Shown here in pieces: positions 1 to 3,739 of a stretch of 6,290 nt of DNA. The stretch is from Actinomycetota bacterium (GTDB taxonomy: Bacteria; Actinomycetota; Thermoleophilia; Miltoncostaeales; Miltoncostaeaceae), in contig SYFI01000097.1 of assembly GCA_005800465.1 (NCBI GenBank), positions 1 through 6,290 of the forward strand, read 5' to 3'. The notes beneath the pieces were generated by a model. That model ran no database searches. It worked only from the letters and a program-made list of their open reading frames with translations, and was not told where the DNA came from. Numbering within the stretch: position 1 is the stretch's first letter; every line of letters starts with the position of its first letter. Position numbers and translations under genes: made by a program.

Positions 1-57
1 GCGGACTACGTGCGACGCACCAGCGGGTTTATTCCACTCCCGCCGAAGCGGGGCTAG
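1..57 (+). CDS. Possible 3' end of an unidentified gene (partial)
   Basis: Reading from base 1, frame 1 stays open for 18 codons (ending FIPLPPKRG) and stops at TAG 55-57. Third codon positions are mostly G or C, as in the clear genes nearby. The stop overlaps the stop of the convergent stress-protein gene within the tetranucleotide CTAG, and a similar stop overlap occurs at 5694-5697. This supports a real C-terminus but is weak on its own, because 18 codons without a stop are common in GC-rich DNA. I cannot name the product. If it is not coding, bases 1-53 are simply downstream sequence of the stress-protein gene. Confidence 0.35.
   Translation, partial: ADYVRRTSGFIPLPPKRG
39..52 (-). terminator. 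Short UUCG-type hairpin after the stress-protein gene
   Basis: On the minus strand CCCGC-TTCG-GCGGG forms a 5-bp GC stem closed by a C(UUCG)G tetraloop, one of the most stable RNA tetraloops. It begins just past the TAG stop at 54-56. No U-run follows, so this is a hairpin candidate for termination or 3'-end protection and not a textbook intrinsic terminator. It also lies inside the last codons of the possible + strand gene. Confidence 0.4.
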
Positions 58-539
58 TCGTCGCCGAAGGAGACGCCGTGCGGCAGAAGCAGCACGGGGC
101 ACGTTGCGTGGTGACTCAGGTGCCCGCTGAAGGAGCCCACAAGGCGCAACGCACGGTCAAGCGCACCGCGATGCGCGGCGGCCACCAGCACATCGGCGCC
201 CTCGTCCTCGGCCCAGCGCACCACGGCGTCGGGGGCCGAGTCGGCGTCGTGCGGGTCGAGCAGCACGGGCACGGCGCCGGGGATGTCCTCACACACGCTC
301 TCAAGAAGCGCTTCCGCGATCTGGCGGTGCGACGCCGTGGAGTCTGTGAGCGGCGAGCCACCAAATGCGCCGCCAATCGCCGCGATCACCGACTCGCTAA
401 ACGGCGGGCCGCCCAGCACATGCACGACCGAGATACGGCCACCGGTCTTCACCACCTTCTGGGCCAGGCGGATGACATCAGCCGAGACGGTTGCGTCATC
501 AACGCAGGCGGCCACGTGGTGGAAGGATCCGGTGCTCAC
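54..539 (-). CDS. Universal stress protein (UspA family)
   Basis: A 161-aa, single-domain cytoplasmic protein of usual Usp length. Family members are alpha/beta nucleotide-binding-like proteins linked to survival under starvation, hypoxia or damage; the target of any one member is rarely known. The first strand and Asp are at residues 8-14 (HVAACVD), where the family normally has V-A-x-D. The C-terminal ATP-loop region is at 121-139, with G125, nine residues, then G135-S136, followed by the typical strand TCPVLLLP (146-153). The motif G-x2-G-x9-G-S/T is not perfect: the first Gly is Ala122, so ATP binding is uncertain. The start is GTG 537-539. No Shine-Dalgarno precedes it, but TAGCCT lies 7 nt upstream, which suggests a leaderless transcript. 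It is monocistronic as far as seen and divergent from the acidic-protein gene. Confidence 0.9.
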   Translation of the reverse strand: MSTGSFHHVAACVDDATVSADVIRLAQKVVKTGGRISVVHVLGGPPFSESVIAAIGGAFGGSPLTDSTASHRQIAEALLESVCEDIPGAVPVLLDPHDADSAPDAVVRWAEDEGADVLVAAAHRGALDRALRLVGSFSGHLSHHATCPVLLLPHGVSFGDD

Positions 540-546
540 GGCGGCA

Positions 547-552
547 AGGCTA
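547..552 (-). promoter_or_regulatory. Candidate -10 element of the stress-protein gene
   Basis: TAGCCT on the minus strand matches the TANNNT pattern of actinobacterial -10 elements. Seven bases separate it from GTG 539, which would place the transcript start at or beside the start codon. I see no TTGAC-like -35 box at the usual distance. Confidence 0.4.
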
Positions 553-595
553 ACGGCCAGCAGCCCCCCCGGCCCGGTCTCCCGAGGCCAGCCGG

Positions 596-601
596 TAACA
601 T
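596..601 (+). promoter_or_regulatory. Candidate -10 element of the acidic-protein gene
   Basis: TAACAT fits TANNNT and faces the acidic-protein gene from the 97-bp divergent region (540-636). Transcription would begin near 608-611. It sits 9 nt before ATG 611 (a mini-ORF) and 35 nt before GTG 637, leaving room for the ribosome site AGGGA at 624-628. No convincing -35 is visible. Confidence 0.35.
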
Positions 602-610
602 CATCAGCGA

Positions 611-646
611 ATGAGTCGACGACAGGGACGGCGACAGTGGGCCTGA
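611..646 (+). CDS. Possible 11-codon leader ORF overlapping the acidic-protein start
   Basis: ATG 611 opens MSRRQGRRQWA and ends at TGA 644-646, 7 nt past the GTG start (637) of the following gene, in another frame. It stands 9 nt behind TAACAT, the same spacing as between TAGGCT and the copCD start, so a leaderless transcript could begin on it. Termination next to GTG 637 could couple the two. Against it: the ORF is very short and may be chance, and the main gene has its own ribosome site. Confidence 0.18.
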   Translation: MSRRQGRRQWA

Positions 647-1365
647 GAAAGCGTTACTTGGTCGCAGTGGTGGGAGTGCAGGGCAGCCCTGCGGATGCTC
701 AGCGCAGCGAAGTCGGCTCCTACCGCACCGAAAGCGCGGCCCGTCAGGCCGGTTCGGACGAGTGGCGACGCATCCTTTTCGTTCACGCTCCGCACATTGA
801 CCGCTATCGCGTGGTCATTGAGCATGACGGCGCCGTGATCGGCGACGTGCCCATGCCGGAGGTGCCGGCCGACGCCGCGCCCGGGATTCTCGATGAGACC
901 GTCACCCCGTTGGGGGTGCCGCTCGGTGCAGCCGGTGAGCGGATCGAGGAGCACGACGCCGACGACGCGGAGTCCGTCTCACCTGTCGAGGTCGCTGAGG
1001 CCGTCGAGGTCGTTGAGGCGGCCGGCGAGCCGGAAGTGCTTGAAACCACGGGCGAGCCGGAAGTGCTTGAAACCACGGGCGAGCCGGAAGTGCTTGAAAC
1101 CACGGGCGAGCTGGATGTCATTCCGCGCGACGACGAGCTTCTGCTACCTGTCGACACCGCCGTGACGGGTGAGCAGCCCGCCATCGTGCGCGATGACGAT
1201 CCTGAGGCAGACCCCGAGCAGGTGACACCTGCGCCGGCGGCGTACACAATTGAGGAACCGCCGGACGGGCCTGTGCCCGACGAGATCATCGCGCGCTTCG
1301 CGGAGATGGTTCGTAGCGACGAGGAGCGGGCCGCCGAGCGTGCGGAGCGGGAGCGCGGGGCCTGA
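637..1365 (+). CDS. Unrecognised acidic protein with three 9-residue repeats
   Basis: A 242-aa protein that I cannot assign to a family. Residues about 5-72 look folded: a strand-like start (YLVAVVGVQ), then a mixed segment with ILFVHAP (46-52) and YRVVIEHDGAVIGDVPMP (57-74). From about residue 75 on it is Pro, Glu, Asp and Val rich and probably disordered. Residues 130-156 are three exact copies of GEPEVLETT, then a partial fourth (GELDV). The C-terminal 40 residues include PDEIIARFAEMVRSDEE and a charged helix rich in E and R (EERAAERAERERG). There is no signal peptide or membrane segment, so it is probably cytoplasmic. The start is GTG 637, with AGGGA (624-628) eight bases upstream. An in-frame extension further upstream would run antisense through the stress-protein gene and is rejected. 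It is divergent from the stress-protein gene and convergent with the 69-aa gene. Coding is well supported; function is unknown. Confidence 0.8.
   Translation: MGLRKRYLVAVVGVQGSPADAQRSEVGSYRTESAARQAGSDEWRRILFVHAPHIDRYRVVIEHDGAVIGDVPMPEVPADAAPGILDETVTPLGVPLGAAGERIEEHDADDAESVSPVEVAEAVEVVEAAGEPEVLETTGEPEVLETTGEPEVLETTGELDVIPRDDELLLPVDTAVTGEQPAIVRDDDPEADPEQVTPAPAAYTIEEPPDGPVPDEIIARFAEMVRSDEERAAERAERERGA
1024..1104 (+). repeat. Three perfect 27-bp tandem repeats in the acidic-protein gene
   Basis: Units 1024-1050, 1051-1077 and 1078-1104 are identical base for base and encode GEPEVLETT. A fourth copy starts at 1105 with GGCGAG and then diverges (GELDV). Perfect identity, including third codon positions, points to recent duplication or ongoing homogenisation. 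A unit length divisible by three keeps the frame when copies are gained or lost. The preceding stretch (residues 117-129, with repeated V-E-V) looks like an older, decayed version. Confidence 0.97.
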
Positions 1366-1388
1366 CCAGGTGGCCCCGGGGGACCCAG

Positions 1389-1409
1389 CGCGGCGCAGCT
1401 GCGACCGCG
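1389..1409. terminator. Hairpin in the convergent gap between two genes
   Basis: In the 55-bp gap between the acidic-protein stop (1365) and the 69-aa gene stop (1421), CGCGG (1389-1393) pairs with CCGCG (1405-1409) around an 11-nt loop that contains the perfect palindrome CGCAGCTGCG. It could slow polymerase from either side. There is no U-run on either strand, so this is a weak call. Confidence 0.3.
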
Positions 1410-1420
1410 GTCTCGCCCAG

Positions 1421-1630
1421 CTAGACCGTTGCGGCTCCGGCGGGTGTTGGCTCTGCATCGGCGCGATCACGCAACAGCATCATGCGCTCCCACGCCTTCG
1501 ACTCGGCAGCCGTGTGGGCGTCGTTGTCGGTGTAGAGATGCGACCCGCGCGAGATGGCCAGATAGTCGGCCACGGCGCGCTCGAGTTCATCGTGCGCGTT
1601 GCGGAAGGAATAGGCGACATCTGCGGTCAT
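1421..1630 (-). CDS. Small hypothetical protein, 69 aa
   Basis: Not recognised. Starts MTADVAYSF at ATG 1628-1630, with GGGAGC (1639-1644) as ribosome site and an 8-nt spacer that is the perfect palindrome GTTCGAAC. The protein looks helical: residues 10-27 (NAHDELERAVADYLAISR) and 40-58 (TAAESKAWERMMLLRDRAD) could be two amphipathic helices joined by a polar turn with Gly29 and Asp35-Asn36-Asp37. The tail is Ala, Pro and Thr rich. There is no cysteine, signal peptide or membrane segment. The good ribosome site, codon usage like the neighbours and the dedicated 122-bp upstream region favour a real gene. It is convergent with the acidic-protein gene and downstream of the phosphoesterase on the same strand. 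Confidence 0.65.
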   Translation of the reverse strand: MTADVAYSFRNAHDELERAVADYLAISRGSHLYTDNDAHTAAESKAWERMMLLRDRADAEPTPAGAATV

Positions 1631-1666
1631 GTTCGAACGCTCCCAGGTCGGGCATCGGCCTCCGTT

Positions 1667-1726
1667 GGGAATGCATCACAACTGCCCGGCGTGTGCACCG
1701 GTGAATCATTCCCTCCGGCACACGTC
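1667..1726 (-). other. Structured leader upstream of the 69-aa gene, possible pseudoknot
   Basis: In minus-strand RNA, 1719-1724 pairs with 1690-1695 (GUGUG core, 6 bp). After a 2-nt bulge, CCGG 1715-1718 pairs with CCGG 1698-1701. The 13-nt loop contains GGGAAUG (1713-1707), which is perfectly complementary over 7 bp to CAUUCCC (1673-1667), 14 nt beyond the stem; this is an H-type pseudoknot geometry. CAUUCCC could instead pair partly with the ribosome site GGGAG (1644-1640). The element may equally be the 3' hairpin of the phosphoesterase gene, or an operator. Seen: the complementarities. Inferred: any function. Confidence 0.35.
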
Positions 1727-1756
1727 ACATTACCCGGGTGGTCGGACGCGTATCAG
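1727..1756 (-). promoter_or_regulatory. Candidate promoter for the 69-aa gene
   Basis: On the minus strand CTGATA (1756-1751), an 18-base spacer and TAATGT (1732-1727) resemble a housekeeping-sigma promoter: 4 of 6 matches in the -35 and a TANNNT -10. The -35 overlaps the phosphoesterase stop codon. The start would be near 1720, inside the 5' arm of the hairpin at 1690-1724, so the hairpin DNA could instead act as an operator over the start site. Confidence 0.35.
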
Positions 1757-2382
1757 GGCATCGGCAGAATGATGCGCTCGCACGACAGTCCGTCGGGGCC
1801 CACCTGCACCATTCCCACTGCTGGCAGGCGCTCGTCGGGCGCGAGCGATTCGCGAAACCTCATATAGGCCCGCCCCTTGATACCGGTCTTCTCGGACATC
1901 TCCCGTACCTCCGGGATGTACACCGCACCAGGCGAGAACACACACGTTCCGCGCACCTCTGTATGCACCGGCATGTGCAGGTGCCCGTGCACGATCAGGT
2001 CAACTGGCCCGAACTGCCGCCGCAGGCTGCGGTGCAGGCCCAGCAGCACCGCCCGGCGCCGGGCCAGGCTGAGGCCTGCGGCGGGCAACTCAATTGCCCG
2101 GGCACGACGACCATGCGCCAGCCCAATACGTCTGCCGCGCACGGTGATTATCCGCGCCGTGGGCAAGTCGATGCCCGCGTCGCGGTCGTGGTCGCCCTGC
2201 ACCGCCACCACCGGGGCGATCTCCCCAAGGCGGTCGAGCACGGAGAGGCACGTGATGTCACCGGCGTGCAGGATGAGATCGCTGCCGGCCAGCGCCTCGA
2301 GCACCGATTCCGGGAGTACGGGCAGGGTCTCGCCCACATGCGTATCGGCCACCACCCCGATTTTGACCGTGCGCGAAGTCAC
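1753..2382 (-). CDS. YfcE/MJ0936-type metallophosphoesterase
   Basis: A 209-aa calcineurin-like phosphoesterase, probably a cytoplasmic dimetal phosphodiesterase of unknown natural substrate. Motifs run in family order: D13-T-H15 (GVVADTH), G41-D42, G63-D64-H65-D66, H90-G91, and G133-H134-L-H136 followed by MP, then the PGAV turn at 151-154. In the third motif the family normally has Gly-Asn-x-Asp; here the metal-bridging Asn is Asp64. The protein is longer than the usual 155-180 aa, with a C-terminal stretch (about 157-209) that includes EVREMSEKTGIKGRAYMRF. The start is GTG 2380-2382, with GAGG (2392-2395) nine bases upstream. A longer reading frame from 2505 runs into the divergent rrf2-family gene and lacks family similarity. 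It is divergent from the Rrf2-family gene, which is a plausible local regulator. Confidence 0.88.
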   Translation of the reverse strand: MTSRTVKIGVVADTHVGETLPVLPESVLEALAGSDLILHAGDITCLSVLDRLGEIAPVVAVQGDHDRDAGIDLPTARIITVRGRRIGLAHGRRARAIELPAAGLSLARRRAVLLGLHRSLRRQFGPVDLIVHGHLHMPVHTEVRGTCVFSPGAVYIPEVREMSEKTGIKGRAYMRFRESLAPDERLPAVGMVQVGPDGLSCERIILPMP

Positions 2383-2383
2383 C

Positions 2384-2402
2384 GCTGGTAGCCTCGACCA
2401 GC
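2384..2402. promoter_or_regulatory. Inverted repeat, possible Rrf2-family operator
   Basis: GCTGGT (2384-2389), a 7-base spacer and ACCAGC (2397-2402) form a perfect 6-bp inverted repeat in the 44-bp gap between the divergent phosphoesterase and Rrf2-family genes. It overlaps the candidate -10 TAGCCT of the rrf2 side and the ribosome site of the phosphoesterase. Rrf2 proteins bind DNA as dimers and often repress their own gene, so the position suits an autoregulatory operator; the sequence match to any known Rrf2 site is not established. Confidence 0.35.
2389..2394 (+). promoter_or_regulatory. Candidate -10 element of the Rrf2-family gene
   Basis: TAGCCT fits TANNNT and is identical to the element before the stress-protein gene. 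It is 9 nt before GTG 2404 and 32 nt before the rrf2 ATG. It lies inside the inverted repeat 2384-2402. No clear -35 is visible. Confidence 0.4.
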
Positions 2403-2403
2403 C

Positions 2404-2430
2404 GTGAACCTGACCGCCCGCCCCGCATGA
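2404..2430 (+). CDS. Possible 8-codon leader ORF coupled to the Rrf2-family gene
   Basis: GTG 2404 opens MNLTARPA and stops at TGA 2428-2430, overlapping the rrf2 ATG (2427) as ATGA, the classic arrangement for termination-reinitiation. GTG 2404 is 9 nt behind TAGCCT, so it could be the leaderless 5' codon of the transcript. The rrf2 ATG itself has only C-rich sequence and no Shine-Dalgarno in front, so coupling would explain how it is translated. The ORF is very short, so chance remains possible. Confidence 0.35.
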   Translation: MNLTARPA

Positions 2431-2855
2431 GGATCTCCGCCAAAGCCGACTACGCCGTGCGTGCACTGCTGGTGCTCGCCCGCCGCTCGGGGCCCGATGC
2501 GCCACCTGTCACCGTCGACCGGATGGCGCGGGAGGGAGACATCCCCCCGCGCTTCCTCGAGGGCATCCTGGCCGAGGTACGCCGGGCGGGGCTCGTGGAC
2601 AGCAAGCGCGGCGCCGACGGCGGGTACCGCATCGCCCGCGACCCCGCAGACATCGGTGTGGCCGAGATCGTGCGGGTCATTGACGGCCCCATCATCCAGG
2701 TGGCAGGCCGTGACCCGAACGACGTCGCCTACCCGCCGGGGCTCGCGGCGATCGGCGATGTGTGGCGCGCGGCCGGGGATGCCGCGAGGCACGCCATGGA
2801 GGCCGTCACGCTGGCCGACCTGCTCAGTGGCGGGGCGCCCGACTTCCAGATCTGA
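2427..2855 (+). CDS. Rrf2-family transcriptional regulator without cysteines
   Basis: A 142-aa DNA-binding regulator of usual family length. The N-terminus MRISAKADYAVRALLVLA is the canonical Rrf2 opening and fixes the start at ATG 2427. Residues 28-57 form the winged helix-turn-helix (VTVDRMAREGDIPPRFLEGI leading into the recognition helix), and the wing shows RGADGGYRIARDP (61-73), the signature of the family. IGVAEIVRVIDGPI (76-89) follows. IscR, NsrR and RirA bind an Fe-S cluster with three cysteines in the middle of the protein; this one has no cysteine at all, so it cannot use that mechanism and must sense something else or act as an apo-repressor. The region where the cluster loop would be reads GRDPNDVAYPPGLAAIGD. 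It is divergent from the phosphoesterase and convergent with fabI, 14 nt between stops. Confidence 0.92.
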   Translation: MRISAKADYAVRALLVLARRSGPDAPPVTVDRMAREGDIPPRFLEGILAEVRRAGLVDSKRGADGGYRIARDPADIGVAEIVRVIDGPIIQVAGRDPNDVAYPPGLAAIGDVWRAAGDAARHAMEAVTLADLLSGGAPDFQI

Positions 2856-2874
2856 CGCGGGCGGCGGGGTCAGA
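2851..2874. terminator. Inverted repeat spanning both stop codons of rrf2 and fabI
   Basis: TCTGAC (2851-2856) pairs with GTCAGA (2869-2874) around a 12-nt G/C loop. The left arm contains the rrf2-family stop TGA and the right arm the fabI stop, so the structure is shared symmetrically by the two convergent genes. A 6-bp stem without U-runs is a weak terminator, but no other candidate exists in the 14-bp gap. Confidence 0.3.
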
Positions 2875-3676
2875 GCCCCATCGCGTGATAGCCGGCGTCA
2901 ACGTGCAGGGTCTCCCCCGTGACGGCACGGGCGAGCGGCGAGCACAGGAACAGCGCGGCATCGGCTACCTCGTCGGCATCGATCTCGCGGCGAAGCGGCG
3001 ACTTCTTCGCGGCCATCTCGGCCATGTCACCGAAGCCCGGAATACCGCGCGCGGCAAGCGTGCGCACCGGACCGGCCGACAGTGCGTTAACCCGCACAGC
3101 GTGCTCACCCATGTCCCAGGCGAGGTAGCGCACAATCGACTCGAGCGTCGACTTCGCAACGCCCATGACGTTGTATCCGGGCACTGCGCGCTCGGCAGCC
3201 ATATACGACAGCGTCACGATCGATCCGCCACCGACCGCCTGCATGTGCGGCTCAACCCGCTCTGCCAGTGCGGCCAGCGAGAACGCCGAGATGTCGAGCG
3301 CCAGATGAAAGCCCTCAGACGAGATACCGATAAACCGCCCGCCCAGATCATCTGCGCGGGCAAAGGCCACGGCATGCACAAGGATGTCGATGCCGCCAAG
3401 CGACTCCGCAACCGACGCCACGGCGGCATCCATCTGCGCCTCGTCCTGCACATCCATGGGCACGACCGGCACGGGGCCGTTGGTCAGTTGGGCGGCGAGC
3501 TTGCTCACATCGCTTTCGACCCGCTCGCCCTGAAACGTGAGGGCCACACGTGCGCCCTCGGCGTCGAGACGCCGCGCAATCGCCCACGCGATGCTGCGCT
3601 TGTTGGCGACGCCCACCACGAGCGCCCGCTTTCCGTCCACCAGTCCGCTCACGAGTTCCTCCGGGTGCTTGATCAT
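2870..3676 (-). CDS. fabI: Enoyl-[acyl-carrier-protein] reductase [NADH] FabI
   Basis: A 268-aa cytoplasmic enzyme that reduces the trans-2 double bond of enoyl-ACP with NAD(P)H in the last step of each type II fatty-acid elongation cycle; it is the triclosan target class. The cofactor loop is VVGVANKRSIAWAIA (20-34). The catalytic set is Y158, Y168 and K175 in the spacing Y-x6-K (GYNVMGVAK), with Y158 in TLSYMAAERAVPGY. SAGPVRTLAA (200-209) is the substrate-loop signature and HVDAGYHAMGL the C-terminus. Residue 104 is Ala in HAVAFA, as in Bacillus and Staphylococcus enzymes, where E. coli has Gly93. The start is ATG 3674-3676; it lacks a strong Shine-Dalgarno, but TAGCGT lies 11 nt upstream. 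GTG 3652 is a less likely alternative. It is divergent from copCD and convergent with the rrf2-family gene; no other fatty-acid gene is adjacent. Confidence 0.96.
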   Translation of the reverse strand: MIKHPEELVSGLVDGKRALVVGVANKRSIAWAIARRLDAEGARVALTFQGERVESDVSKLAAQLTNGPVPVVPMDVQDEAQMDAAVASVAESLGGIDILVHAVAFARADDLGGRFIGISSEGFHLALDISAFSLAALAERVEPHMQAVGGGSIVTLSYMAAERAVPGYNVMGVAKSTLESIVRYLAWDMGEHAVRVNALSAGPVRTLAARGIPGFGDMAEMAAKKSPLRREIDADEVADAALFLCSPLARAVTGETLHVDAGYHAMGL

Positions 3677-3687
3677 GCGACTGCGCC

Positions 3688-3693
3688 ACGCTA
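3688..3693 (-). promoter_or_regulatory. Candidate -10 element of fabI
   Basis: TAGCGT on the minus strand, 11 nt before ATG 3676, in the 63-bp region shared with copCD. It fits TANNNT and would give a leader of only a few bases. No -35 match seen. Confidence 0.38.
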
Positions 3694-3724
3694 CCCGAGC
3701 GCGCCCGTAATGGCCGATCGCCGA

Positions 3725-3730
3725 TAGGCT
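3725..3730 (+). promoter_or_regulatory. Candidate -10 element of copCD
   Basis: TAGGCT, 9 nt before GTG 3740, fits TANNNT and would start transcription at or next to the start codon. The bases between include GGGGG (3731-3735), which could act as a poor ribosome site if the transcript starts further upstream. I could not recognise a CsoR- or CueR-like operator in 3677-3739. Confidence 0.4.
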
Positions 3731-3739
3731 GGGGGCCTC

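Noticed and set aside
283..636. In-frame N-terminal extension of the acidic protein
   Set aside because: It runs antisense through the stress-protein gene and its promoter, and its composition (Ser, Thr, Pro) differs from the downstream part. GTG 637 has a good ribosome site.
1631..1638. GTTCGAAC as a LexA/SOS box before the 69-aa gene
   Set aside because: The Gram-positive SOS box needs CGAAC-N4-GTTCG order and spacing; here the half sites are fused in the opposite order, and the position between ribosome site and start is unusual.
1587..1655. 22-codon minus-strand ORF from ATG 1655 behind GGAGG
   Set aside because: The ribosome-site spacing is only about 3 nt and the frame overlaps the better supported 69-aa gene; nothing else supports it.
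3362..3376. Ala104 in FabI at the site of the E. coli Gly93 triclosan-resistance change
   Set aside because: Ala is the natural residue in Bacillus and Staphylococcus FabI, including triclosan-sensitive enzymes, so it does not indicate resistance.
2762..3727. Long open frame (321 codons) on the + strand opposite fabI
   Set aside because: It is antisense to a clear FabI with catalytic residues, has an Arg/His/Gly-rich composition, matches no family, and is a common shadow of GC-rich codon bias.
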